Positions 57,243 to 64,000 of a stretch of DNA of 64,000 bases are shown piece after piece. This DNA comes from JANXAZ01 sp037446605. Lineage in GTDB: Bacteria; Pseudomonadota; Alphaproteobacteria; Geminicoccales; Geminicoccaceae. The stretch spans positions 24,163 to 88,162 of the forward strand of contig JBBIIE010000003.1 in the NCBI GenBank assembly GCA_037446605.1, in the 5' to 3' direction. The notes under the pieces were generated by a model that saw only the letters and a list, made by a program, of their open reading frames with translations, searched no databases and was not told where the DNA came from. Position 1 is the first letter of the stretch; each line of letters begins with the position of its first letter. Both the position numbers and the translations under genes were made by a program.

Positions 57243-57312
57243 GCGCAATGCGCCGTCCCCGTGGCTCGTCCGGCTGCTCGGCGCGTCCGCTCGCGCGGCC
57301 CGACCTTCGGCC

Positions 57313-57516
57313 TCACCCCTCCTCGCGCCGCCGGGGCGGCGGCCGCAGCCGCCCCTGGCTCGCGAGCTCGATCGCGGTCTCGACCCGCACCAACCGGCGG
57401 TCGAGCTCGGCCGTGGCCTCGGCCAGCCGCTCGACCCGCTCGCCCAGAGCCTTGAGGCGGTCGTTCACGAGGATGACGGTCCGCAGACCCTCATAGATCC
57501 GCTCGGCGAGCCCCAT
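57313..57516 (-). CDS. small coiled-coil protein of the RHH operon
   Basis: 67 aa from ATG 57516. Heptad-like sequence RLKALGERVERLAEATAELDRRLVRVETAIELA predicts one coiled coil, with a basic C-terminus PPPRRREEG. No family known to me. Its first 26 nt overlap the 3' end of the RHH gene, so the two are translationally linked. Possibly a partner of the RHH protein (antitoxin/regulator, or partition or mobilisation accessory); nothing in the sequence decides. Confidence 0.6.
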   Translation of the reverse strand: MGLAERIYEGLRTVILVNDRLKALGERVERLAEATAELDRRLVRVETAIELASQGRLRPPPRRREEG

Positions 57517-57808
57517 CCTCCGCCTCCCCGCGGCCGAGCCGGGCGAGCACCGCGTCGACCCGCTCGAGCGCCCCGTCGACGCTGCGCAACGCCGCCCGGT
57601 GGCTCGCCTCGAGCCGCGCGAGCAGGCTCTCGAGCTCGGCCCGCTCGCCCTCGAGCCGGCGCTCGAGCTCGGCATCGGAGAGCTGCGCCGCGACCGCGCG
57701 GCGGACCAGCTCACCGATCGACAGCCCGGCGCGCCGGGCCATCCGGACGAGCGCCGCCTTGTCCTCGGGCGGCATCAGCACGGTCACCCGGGCGGTCGCC
57801 GTGGCCAT
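57491..57808 (-). CDS. ribbon-helix-helix (CopG/MobC-like) DNA-binding protein
   Basis: 105 aa. N-terminal RHH: ATARVTVLMPPEDKAALVRMARRAGLSIGELVRRAVAAQ (strand then two helices; PPEDKAAL and LSIGELVRRAV mark it), followed by a coiled-coil tail ELERRLEGERAELESLLARLEASH. ATG 57808 with GGAGAG upstream. Genes like this occur on plasmids as antitoxins, MobC or copy-control proteins; no toxin is adjacent unless the small coiled-coil protein has that role, which seems unlikely. A short inverted repeat 14-30 nt upstream of the start is a probable autoregulatory operator. Confidence 0.72.
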   Translation of the reverse strand: MATATARVTVLMPPEDKAALVRMARRAGLSIGELVRRAVAAQLSDAELERRLEGERAELESLLARLEASHRAALRSVDGALERVDAVLARLGRGEAEDGARRADL

Positions 57809-57821
57809 CGGGCTCTCCTCG

Positions 57822-57838
57822 TCATGTGCAGCGCATGA
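57822..57838. promoter_or_regulatory. operator candidate of the RHH operon
   Basis: TCATGTGCAGCGCATGA: 5-bp arms (TCATG/CATGA) around a 7-nt centre, 14 nt upstream of the RHH start codon. Position and symmetry fit autorepression by a ribbon-helix-helix dimer pair. Confidence 0.4.
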
Positions 57839-57904
57839 TACGGTCGGCGGTCCGCCCGGCAAGCCCGCCGCGCCGGCCGCCGATCGCCCTCCTCGCCATC
57901 CCGT

Positions 57905-57946
57905 TTGATCGAGATCAAGTCGTCCCCCGCCCGCTTCCAGTAGTCT
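57905..57946 (+). promoter_or_regulatory. FNR/FnrL-type box and promoter of bchE
   Basis: TTGATCGAGATCAA (57905-57918) matches the FNR consensus TTGAT-N4-ATCAA at all ten specified bases. A -10-like TAGTCT lies at 57941-57946, placing the box centre near -41.5, as in class II activated promoters. It stands 67 nt before the bchE ATG. Implies induction of the oxygen-independent cyclase at low oxygen. Confidence 0.8.
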
Positions 57947-57984
57947 TCCGCAGGTCGATCGTTCGAACGCCAGGGAGGCCCGGG

Positions 57985-59610
57985 ATGCGGATCCTGCTGA
58001 TCCATCCGAACTATCATTCCGGCGGAGCCGAGATCGCCGGCAACTGGCCTCCCTCCTGGGTCGCCTACTTGGCCGGCTACCTGAAGCAGGCCGGTTTCGA
58101 GGAGATCCGCTTCATCGACGCGATGACCGACCATCTGGACGAGGCGACCCTGGAGGCGGAGATCCGGGCCTGGGCACCGGACATCGTCGGCTGCACCGCG
58201 ATCACCCCGGCCATCTACAAGGCCGAGCGCGTGCTCGAGATGGCCCGTCGCGCCCGTCCCGAGGCGGTCACCGTGCTCGGCGGCGTGCACGGCACCTTCC
58301 TGTACCGCCAGGTGCTGACCGAGGCGCCCTGGATCGACGTCGTGGTGCGCGGCGAGGGCGAGGCGGTGCTCCTCGACCTGGTCCGCGCGGTCGCGGACGG
58401 GCGCTGGCGCGACGACCGGCGGTCGATCAGGGGGATCGCCACCCGGATCGACGGCGCGATCGTCGCCACGCCGGCGGCGCCACCGATCGCCGACGTGGAT
58501 ACGATCGTCGCCGATTGGAGCATCCTCGACTGGTCGAAATACATCTACATTCCCTTGAAGACCCGCGTCGCCGTGCCGAACTTCGCGCGCGGCTGCCCGT
58601 TCACCTGCAGCTTCTGCTCGCAGTGGAAGTTCTGGCGCGACTATCGGGTCCGCGATCCGATCAAGGTGGTCGACGAGATCGAGACGCTCGTCCGTGACCA
58701 CCGGGTCGGCTTCTTCATCCTGGCCGACGAGGAGCCGACCATCCACCGCAAGAAGTTCATCGCCTTCTGCGAGGAGCTGGTCCGCCGCGAGCTCGGCGTG
58801 CTGTGGGGGATCAACACCCGGGTGACCGACATCCTGCGCGACGAGGCGCTGTTGCCGCTCTACCGCAAGGCCGGCCTCGTGCACGTCTCGCTCGGCACCG
58901 AGGCCGCCGCCCAGCTCAAGCTCGACCGCTTCCGCAAGGAGACGACGATCGCGCAGAACAAGAAGGCGATCGACCTGCTCCGTCGGCACGGCATCGTCAC
59001 CGAGGCGCAGTTCATCGTCGGCCTCGAGAACGAGACCCGCGACACCCTCGAGGAGACCTACGCCATGTGCCGCGATTGGAATCCGGACATGGCCAACTGG
59101 TCGATGTACACGCCCTGGCCGTTCACCGATCTGTTCAAGGAGCTCGACGACAAGGTCGAGATCTTCGATTTCGAGAAGTACAATTTCGTCACGCCGATCG
59201 TCAAGCCGGACGCGATGGATCGCGGCGAGCTGCTCGACCGGGTCATGCACAACTATCGCCGCTTCTACATGCGCAAGGCGTTCCTCTCCTATCCCTGGCA
59301 GCGCGACCCGGTCCGCCGGCGCTATCTGCGCGGCTGCCTCGAGGCCTATCTGCGGGCCGGCTTCAAGCGCCAGTTCTACGATCTCGGCCGGGTCGGCTAC
59401 TGGGGACCGCAGTCGGTCAACAAGGTCGACTTCGGCTTCGACCGGGCGCGCACGCTCGAGCGGGCACGCTCCGGCGAGTGGAAGGCGGTGGCCGACAAGC
59501 GGCTGCGCCAAAAGGCGCGGAGCGCGGCCGAGCCGCCGCGCGTCCTGGCCTGCGGCGGCGGTACCGGGCAGCTCGCCGAGGCGCCCGATCCGCCGGCACC
59601 GGCCACGTGA
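57985..59610 (+). CDS. bchE: oxygen-independent Mg-protoporphyrin IX monomethyl ester cyclase (radical SAM, B12-binding)
   Basis: 541 aa. BchE forms ring E of bacteriochlorophyll anaerobically with SAM, cobalamin and a 4Fe-4S cluster. N-terminal B12-binding-like domain: ILLIHPNYHSGGAEIAGNWP, WVAYLAGYLKQAGF, PDIVGCTAITPAIYKAERVL and VLGGVHGTFLYRQVL. Radical SAM: NFARGCPFTCSFCSQWKFWRDYR (CxxxCxxC, around residue 199), FFILADEEPTIHRKKF, GLVHVSLGTEAAAQ, TEAQFIVGLENETRDT. The C-terminal region with RRYLRGCLEAYLRAGFKRQFYDLG fits BchE. ATG 57985 after GGGAGG. GTGA overlap with bchJ. No acsF (aerobic cyclase) in the window. Confidence 0.93.
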   Translation: MRILLIHPNYHSGGAEIAGNWPPSWVAYLAGYLKQAGFEEIRFIDAMTDHLDEATLEAEIRAWAPDIVGCTAITPAIYKAERVLEMARRARPEAVTVLGGVHGTFLYRQVLTEAPWIDVVVRGEGEAVLLDLVRAVADGRWRDDRRSIRGIATRIDGAIVATPAAPPIADVDTIVADWSILDWSKYIYIPLKTRVAVPNFARGCPFTCSFCSQWKFWRDYRVRDPIKVVDEIETLVRDHRVGFFILADEEPTIHRKKFIAFCEELVRRELGVLWGINTRVTDILRDEALLPLYRKAGLVHVSLGTEAAAQLKLDRFRKETTIAQNKKAIDLLRRHGIVTEAQFIVGLENETRDTLEETYAMCRDWNPDMANWSMYTPWPFTDLFKELDDKVEIFDFEKYNFVTPIVKPDAMDRGELLDRVMHNYRRFYMRKAFLSYPWQRDPVRRRYLRGCLEAYLRAGFKRQFYDLGRVGYWGPQSVNKVDFGFDRARTLERARSGEWKAVADKRLRQKARSAAEPPRVLACGGGTGQLAEAPDPPAPAT

Positions 59611-60227
59611 GCGCCACGCCCGCGACGGCCACCGGCCGGATCGGGCCGAACGCCGCCCTGCAGCTCCTGGCGGCGGTCGCGGCGGGGGAAGGGGAGGGGA
59701 CGGCGGCGCGCTCGGTGACCGAGGCCGGCATCGCCGATCCCCGCCTCCTCCCGGATCCGGGCATGCTGCCGGTGGCCGAGGTGACCGCCCTGCACCGGGC
59801 CCTCCTGCAGCTGCTCGGCCCGGAGCGGGCGCGGGCCCTCGCCGCCGAGGCCGGCCGGCGCACCGCCGCCTACCTCCTCGCGCACCGCGTCCCGCGGCCC
59901 TTCCAGCTGCTCCTGCGCCTCCTGCCGCGCGCCGCCGCCGGAGGGCTCCTGCTCCGCTCGATCGCCCGCCACGCCTGGACCTTCACCGGCGGCGGCGGCT
60001 TCACGGTCGAGCCCGGGCCACACGTCCGGCTGCGCATCGCACCCTGCCCGCTCTGCCCGCCGACCGGCGCGCAGGGGCTCGGCTGCGTCTACTATGCCGC
60101 CACCTTCGAGGCGCTGCTGCAGCGCCTCGTCGACCCGAGGACGCGCCTCGAGCCGGCCGCCTGCGGGGCGGCCGGCTCGCGCGTCTGCCGGCTGATCGCG
60201 GTCGCGGCTAACGCCCGACCGTCCTGA
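59607..60227 (+). CDS. bchJ: bacteriochlorophyll biosynthesis protein BchJ (V4R domain)
   Basis: 206 aa. Seen: IGPNAALQLLAAVAAGEG and PVAEVTALHRALLQLLGPERARALAAEAGRRTAAYLLAHRVP, then a V4R (4-vinyl reductase) domain with ARHAWTFTGGGGFTV, IAPCPLC and GLGCVYYAATFEALLQRLV. BchJ was long called 4-vinyl reductase; it is now thought to assist Mg-protoporphyrin handling, while BciA/BciB reduce the vinyl group. Cysteines (CPLC, GLGC, LEPAACG, SRVC) may bind a metal. GTG 59607 overlaps the bchE stop. Its 3' end overlaps the convergent pufC by 20 nt. Confidence 0.88.
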   Translation: MSATPATATGRIGPNAALQLLAAVAAGEGEGTAARSVTEAGIADPRLLPDPGMLPVAEVTALHRALLQLLGPERARALAAEAGRRTAAYLLAHRVPRPFQLLLRLLPRAAAGGLLLRSIARHAWTFTGGGGFTVEPGPHVRLRIAPCPLCPPTGAQGLGCVYYAATFEALLQRLVDPRTRLEPAACGAAGSRVCRLIAVAANARPS

Positions 60228-61257
60228 GCTCCGGATAGTCCGCCAGCATCGAGACGCCGAGCAGCGGCTTGGCGGCACCCTGGTGGCAGGTCGTGCAGGC
60301 GAGCTTCGGCACGTCGCCGAGCGGCCCGAGCCGCTCTCTCGGGAACATCCCCTCGAGCGGCAGCAGATGGTCCCTGTTCAGCGCCCGCACCATGTGGATC
60401 CCGTGCCAGGCGATGGTCCGCTGCGGCCGGCTCTGGTCCCAGGCGAAGAACGACCGGCTGTTGTGGCAGTAGGTGCAGTTCACGCCCAAGGCCTCGCTCA
60501 TGTAGGTCATGAGCGAGTAGGTCCGCTCGGTCGCCTGGATCGAGGCGCCCTGCCCGCCCCGCACCGGCAGGACCCGGTTGTCGATCACCCGGATCGGTGC
60601 GTCCGGCCCGGACAGGAGCGGGGTCAGCGGGTCGGCCGGCAGGGAGGCCAGGGCCGGCACCGCGGCCGGCCGGTTCTGCCCGGTCGGCCCCTGCGCGGCG
60701 CCACCCGCCTGCATCGGGTTCGGCTCGGTGAACCAGGTGCCCTTCGGCACCGGCTGGCCGCGATGGCAGGTCCAGCAGGTCACCCCCGTGGCCCCGACAT
60801 GCGCCTGCCAGTCGGCGTTGATGGTGCCGACCATCTTGAGCATGCTGCGCGCCACGACCTTGGCGTAGCTCTTGTCCGAGCTCAACGGCTCGCCCTCGGC
60901 GTGGCAGTAGCCGCAGCCCTGCTCGGGTGCCACCCACTCGGTGATCGCCGCCATCAGCCGGTTGAACTGCTCGACGTCGAGCTCGCCCAGGACCGGCACG
61001 TTCTCGTAGAGCTCCCTGGCCTTCTGGCCGGCCGGCTGGACCGCCGGCTGCGCCTCCGGCACCCGGTTGCGCTCCGCGAACCCGGCCAGCCGGCGCGGGT
61101 TCTGCACGTCGACCATCGCGGTGCCGCGGAAGCCGAGCTGGGCGGTGGCGATCGGCGGCGCCTCGTAGGTCAGGGCGAGGCCGATGCCGACCACCACGGC
61201 CCCCACGCCCAGGCCGATCAGGGTGGGGCTCGTGCGGTATCCACTCGGAGGCTGCAT
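60208..61257 (-). CDS. pufC: photosynthetic reaction centre tetrahaem cytochrome c subunit
   Basis: 349 aa. It re-reduces the special pair from the periplasmic side. N-terminal anchor LIGLGVGAVVVGIGLALTYEA without a lipobox cysteine, so held by an uncleaved helix rather than lipid. Four haem motifs: CGYCH, CWTCH, CTYCH and CTTCH, with expected axial Met residues in MLKMVGTIN, YSLMTYMSEAL and HMVRALN. Last gene of the puf operon, 3 nt after pufM. Length and haem number are as in other purple bacteria. Confidence 0.96.
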   Translation of the reverse strand: MQPPSGYRTSPTLIGLGVGAVVVGIGLALTYEAPPIATAQLGFRGTAMVDVQNPRRLAGFAERNRVPEAQPAVQPAGQKARELYENVPVLGELDVEQFNRLMAAITEWVAPEQGCGYCHAEGEPLSSDKSYAKVVARSMLKMVGTINADWQAHVGATGVTCWTCHRGQPVPKGTWFTEPNPMQAGGAAQGPTGQNRPAAVPALASLPADPLTPLLSGPDAPIRVIDNRVLPVRGGQGASIQATERTYSLMTYMSEALGVNCTYCHNSRSFFAWDQSRPQRTIAWHGIHMVRALNRDHLLPLEGMFPRERLGPLGDVPKLACTTCHQGAAKPLLGVSMLADYPELRTVGR

Positions 61258-61260
61258 GGC

Positions 61261-62229
61261 TCACCTCGCTGCCGCGGCGGGATCGACCACCGGCGGGAAC
61301 ACTTCGGGATAGGCCGGGGCTACCCCGTGCTTGACCGCCCAGAGGTACCAGTTGTCGACCACGGTCCCGGTCAGCAGGATGCCGATGCCGCCGGTGAGCG
61401 GGGTCAGCACGGCGAACCACCAGGCCCAGCGGTGGATCGACTCCATCGTCGCGTTGAAGCCCATGGTCCACCGCCAGAACAGCGCCGCGCGCTCGGCCGC
61501 GGTGCCGCGGTCGACGATCTGCTCGACCTCGCGGTCGCCGCCGAAGCGGGCGACGGCCAGGATCGTGGCGCCGTGCATGGCGAACAGCAGGGTCGAGCCG
61601 TAGAGGAAGGCGATCGAGAGGCAGTGGAAGGGGTTGTAGAACAGGTTGCCGTAGCGGATCGAGAACGCCGCGGTCCAATCGAGATGCGGGAAGATCCCGA
61701 ACGGCACCGCCTCCGACCAGCTGCCCATGAGGACCGGCCGGATGAAGCCGAGCACGAGATAGAGCCAGATGGCGGCGGCGAAGGCCCAGGCGACGTGCGT
61801 GCCCATGCCGAGCGCGCGCGCCCGCCGGTAGGTGCGGATCCACCAGAGGATGATCGAGGTGGTGAGGAAGAAGCCGGCCATCAGCCACCAGCCGCCCTCG
61901 GCCAAAGGCGGGATCGAGAGCCCGTACTGCGGCCCGGGCGGCTCGAGGGCGAGCCAGAAGAGCTGGCGGACGAACTGCACCGGGTCCCAGTTGACCGAGG
62001 CCCACATGTTGAGGCCGATGATCTCGATCGCCACGATCCCGCAGACGATCGAGGCCACGCCCAGCCAGCCCAGGTAGATCGGCCCGATCTGCGCATCGCC
62101 GATCTTGCCCAAAAGGTAGGAGAAGCGCGGCGTGCCCTGGCGGATCCAGGTGCCGCGGGGCAGGGGCACGCCGGCATGGGCGGGCGTGCGGACCTGCACC
62201 TGGGTGAAGATGCTCTGATACTCGGCCAT
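61261..62229 (-). CDS. pufM: photosynthetic reaction centre M subunit
   Basis: 322 aa, five TMs. Seen: YQSIFTQVQVRTPAHAGVPLP, IGPIYLGWLGVASIVCGIVAIEI, PPLAEGGWWLMAGFFLTTSI, HVAWAFAAAIWLYLVLGFIRPVLMGSWSEAVPFGIFPHLDW, GNLFYNPFHCLSIAFLYGSTLLFAMHGATILAV (His ligands to bacteriochlorophyll and the non-haem iron), and WTMGFNATMESIHRWAWWFAVL. ATG 62229 is the family start; the open frame extends further upstream without similarity. 19 nt after pufL. Confidence 0.97.
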   Translation of the reverse strand: MAEYQSIFTQVQVRTPAHAGVPLPRGTWIRQGTPRFSYLLGKIGDAQIGPIYLGWLGVASIVCGIVAIEIIGLNMWASVNWDPVQFVRQLFWLALEPPGPQYGLSIPPLAEGGWWLMAGFFLTTSIILWWIRTYRRARALGMGTHVAWAFAAAIWLYLVLGFIRPVLMGSWSEAVPFGIFPHLDWTAAFSIRYGNLFYNPFHCLSIAFLYGSTLLFAMHGATILAVARFGGDREVEQIVDRGTAAERAALFWRWTMGFNATMESIHRWAWWFAVLTPLTGGIGILLTGTVVDNWYLWAVKHGVAPAYPEVFPPVVDPAAAAR

Positions 62230-62248
62230 CTCCGGGGTCTCCCGACCG

Positions 62249-63073
62249 TCAGCGCCAGATCGGCAGGTCGAGCCACCAGCCCCACCATTCCGGCCAGCCG
62301 CGGGTCCAGAACGGGCCGCTGATGACGATGCACACGGCACTCCAGAAGCCGGCGTTCAAGGCCAGGAAGAGGCCCAGCCGGTGGATGCCGAGGGTGCCGA
62401 TCGAGTAGCCGATGAAGTCGCGGAAGAAGCTGTTCTCGTGGTCGGCGGCCTTGATCGGCTCGCCCTCCGGGGGGTTGGCGGCCGACAGCACGAGCGAGCC
62501 GTGCAGCGCCAGGGCCAGCGTCGTCGTGAAGAAGAAGCTCACGGCGAGCATGTGCGCCGGATTGTAGTGGAAATGCAGGTACTGGTAGCCGGTGTTCGAG
62601 ACCCAATCCAGATGGCTGAAGATGCCGTAGGGAAAGCCGTGTCCCCAGGCGCCCAGCAGCAGCGGGCGGATCACGACCAGGGTGACGTAGGCGAAGATCG
62701 CGAAGCCGAAGGCGATCGGCACGTGGTAGCCGATGCCGAGCTTCCGGCAGATCTCGACCTCGCGCAGCGCCCAGGAGACGAAGGCGCCGATCGCGCAGAT
62801 CGTGATCAGCTGCCAAAGCCCGCCTTCCTTGAGCGGTGCCAGGCCGAGGCCGTAGGAGAGGTCCGGGGGGGCGATGTTGATCTGCCAGATGTTCCAGGTC
62901 GGGCCGATCGCGGCACCGTAGACGATCAGGGCCGTACCCAGGACACTGAAGAAGATCGTCGTCACGCCGAAGAAGCCGACGTAGAACGGACCGACCCAGA
63001 AGTCGAACAGGTCACCGCCGATCAGGGTGCCCCCGCGCACCCGATACTTGCGTTCGAAGCTGAGCATGGCCAT
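62249..63073 (-). CDS. pufL: photosynthetic reaction centre L subunit
   Basis: 274 aa, five TMs. Seen: MLSFERKYRVRGGTLIGGDLFDFWVGPFYVGFFGV, PPDLSYGLGLAPLKEGGLWQLIT, REVEICRKLGIGYHVPIAFGFAI, GFPYGIFSHLDWVSNTGYQYLHFHYNPAHMLAVSFFFTTTLALALHG (His ligands for pigment and iron) and ENSFFRDFIGYSIGTLGIHRLG. ATG 63073 (MAML...) is preferred because GGGGAGGA is 8 nt upstream; ATG 63067 is possible. Third structural gene of the puf operon. Confidence 0.97.
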   Translation of the reverse strand: MAMLSFERKYRVRGGTLIGGDLFDFWVGPFYVGFFGVTTIFFSVLGTALIVYGAAIGPTWNIWQINIAPPDLSYGLGLAPLKEGGLWQLITICAIGAFVSWALREVEICRKLGIGYHVPIAFGFAIFAYVTLVVIRPLLLGAWGHGFPYGIFSHLDWVSNTGYQYLHFHYNPAHMLAVSFFFTTTLALALHGSLVLSAANPPEGEPIKAADHENSFFRDFIGYSIGTLGIHRLGLFLALNAGFWSAVCIVISGPFWTRGWPEWWGWWLDLPIWR

Positions 63074-63162
63074 CGCCCGATCCTCCCCTCAGCGCTGCGC
63101 GGTGCCGGGGGCGGGGTCGGCCGCCCGACCCCGCCCACCGCCTGCGTCCGGGACGCCCGCCC

Positions 63163-63336
63163 CTAGGCGAGCAGCGTGCGGACCGCGAGCGCCGCCGCCT
63201 TGCGCGGCCCCTCGAGCCAGTTGAACCGGTCGGTGCTCAACAGGATGAAGTGGATGAGCAGCGCCAGCGCGAACAGGAAGGTGAACAGCGCGACCAGCGT
63301 GCGCCGCGGGTCGAACAGGAGCCAGATGCGCCACAT
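63163..63336 (-). CDS. pufA: light-harvesting complex 1 alpha polypeptide
   Basis: 57 aa: begins MWRIWLLFDPRRTLVALFTF, continues with hydrophobic LFALALLIHFILLSTDRFNW. The His in LLIHFILLST is the bacteriochlorophyll ligand, and the FDPRR and DRFNWLEG boundaries are classical for LH1 alpha. ATG 63336, 11 nt after the pufB stop with GAGGAT upstream; TAG stop at 63163-63165. Sits between pufB and pufL. Confidence 0.95.
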   Translation of the reverse strand: MWRIWLLFDPRRTLVALFTFLFALALLIHFILLSTDRFNWLEGPRKAAALAVRTLLA

Positions 63337-63347
63337 CGTCGATCCTC

Positions 63348-63578
63348 CTAGACGAGCGTGGTCAGCGCGGTGGTCGCGAGCTCACGCGCCCCGTCGAGCA
63401 GCGCGTAGCCCTTGGCGCCGGGCAGCCAGGGCCGCCACGCCCAGGCGAGGAAGTGGGCGATGATCGCCACCACCACGAAGGCGATGAAGCTCTGCATGAA
63501 GATGCGGTGGAACTCCCGCGCCTCGCCTTCCGACAGGCCCGTCAGCGAGCCGCCGGGCTTCTCCAGGTTCGTAGCCAT
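63348..63578 (-). CDS. pufB: light-harvesting complex 1 beta polypeptide
   Basis: 76 aa. Seen: SLTGLSEGEAREFHRIFMQSFIAFVVVAIIAHFLAWAWRPWLPG (noted by FHRIFMQSF with the outer His, and AHFLAWAWRPWLP with the inner ligand His). The C-terminal extension of about 20 residues (AKGYALLDGARELATTALTTLV) is longer than in most LH1 beta chains. ATG 63578 with a GGAGG about 9 nt upstream. First structural gene of pufBALMC. Confidence 0.95.
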   Translation of the reverse strand: MATNLEKPGGSLTGLSEGEAREFHRIFMQSFIAFVVVAIIAHFLAWAWRPWLPGAKGYALLDGARELATTALTTLV

Positions 63579-63704
63579 GCCATCCTCCAGCTGAGCGGCC
63601 TTGCGGCCGATTCCCGCGCCCAGTCGCGCGGTCGCGCCCGACGCGGCGAGCCCGCCGCGACGAACTCCTTGCCCGGGGTGGGCCGGAGCCTCGAGCTCCC
63701 GGGC

Positions 63705-63923
63705 TCACCCCATGAAGACCATCGGCACGAAGGTGTGCGCCGCCGCCCGCGCCTCGGCGAACACCGAGCGGGCCTCGCGCTGCGCCTGGCCGGGCAGGAG
63801 CCGGCCGGCCACCGCCGCCACCAGGAACACGAGGAAGCTCACCGCGAAGATCACCCGGAACTCGAGACTGCGGGTCCCGCGCCCGCGCGGCGCGAGGAGC
63901 CCCGGCTGGACGAGCTGCGCCAT
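63705..63923 (-). CDS. pufQ: PufQ-like bacteriochlorophyll assembly protein
   Basis: 72 aa. One TM (FRVIFAVSFLVFLVAAVAGRLL), preceded by a basic RGRGTRSLE and followed by EARAAAHTFVPMVFMG. This pattern (E-[FY]-R-I/V-x-F-A TM start, A-A/D-ARAxAxxxxPMxF end) is that of PufQ, which influences bacteriochlorophyll synthesis and complex assembly. It lies 126 nt upstream of pufB on the same strand, the expected PufQ place. Short and poorly conserved, so some doubt remains. No bchZ is seen in the remaining 77 nt. Confidence 0.78.
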   Translation of the reverse strand: MAQLVQPGLLAPRGRGTRSLEFRVIFAVSFLVFLVAAVAGRLLPGQAQREARSVFAEARAAAHTFVPMVFMG

Positions 63924-64000
63924 GCGACCTCCGGCTCGCTGGAACCGCGCGCGCCCGGCCAGCGGGCACGGCGCGGAAGGGTCGGGGAAGGGGGGTGGAG

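Noticed and set aside
52906..59610. A 2,234-codon open frame on the plus strand spanning the partition, NYN and bchE region
   Set aside because: Only its last 541 codons (bchE from 57985) resemble a protein. The rest is antisense or out-of-frame to repB, repA and the NYN gene, with the biased composition expected of high-GC DNA.
1..64000. tRNA, rRNA or riboswitch genes
   Set aside because: No cloverleaf with CCA-type acceptor, no rRNA conserved block and no recognisable riboswitch core was found by eye; a covariance-model search would be decisive.

Overview
The window reads as about 64 kb of a very GC-rich (roughly 70 %) phototrophic alphaproteobacterium. Type-2 reaction-centre genes (pufQ-BALMC), bchE and bchJ occur together with bacterial tetrahydromethanopterin (H4MPT)/methanofuran C1 genes and quinoprotein accessory genes. 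A Rhodospirillales/Acetobacterales-like or methylotrophic lineage fits, but no rRNA gene is present to settle it. GTG/TTG starts and 1-4 nt stop/start overlaps are frequent.

Layout. 1-15.7 kb: C1/pterin region with mtdB (partial), beta-RFAP synthase, a pterin carbinolamine dehydratase, fhcB, DUF447, DUF6513 and fhcC; pabB-pabA-pabC; folB, folK, folP; an mfnE-like kinase and a DmrX-like flavoprotein. Embedded in it is a quinoprotein 'relay' set: CW-motif rhodanese, TPR protein, zinc metallohydrolase and SoxYZ-like carrier. The supply of p-aminobenzoate links folate and H4MPT synthesis. 15.7-20.4 kb: B3/4-domain protein, ligase-associated exonuclease, a lactonase-like metallohydrolase and an ATP-dependent DNA ligase. 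20.5-21.8 kb: two YeeE/YedE transporters with a terminator and a palindromic operator candidate.

21.9-30.1 kb is the most unusual part. A histidine kinase, a response regulator and a REC-REC-GGDEF-EAL protein lie inside a 3.8-kb segment bounded by near-identical 40-bp inverted repeats. One repeat coincides with the break-point of a truncated ATP-grasp gene, which is followed by a frameshifted sensor-MFS fusion and an orphan ABC-type binding protein. 30.1-38.8 kb: two GT2 glycosyltransferases, a YcbK/DUF882 peptidase, cysD-cysNC, a HAD dehalogenase, a small lipoprotein, a NUDIX hydrolase and aroE. 38.8-52.8 kb: purine catabolism and uptake (M20 hydrolase, allantoate amidohydrolase, HIU hydrolase, xdhABC, BMP-type ABC transporter without its binding protein, dodecin, PuuD with cytochrome c domain, guanine deaminase).

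52.7-57.8 kb: a RepA/RepB-type partition pair with three copies of a perfect palindrome (candidate parS), a NYN/OST-HTH protein with a G-rich repeat leader, and a small RHH operon. This suggests that the window is on a secondary replicon or chromid, or borders an integrated one. 57.9-64 kb: bchE-bchJ under a perfect FNR-type box, convergent with the puf operon. No tRNA, rRNA, CRISPR or transposase gene was recognised.
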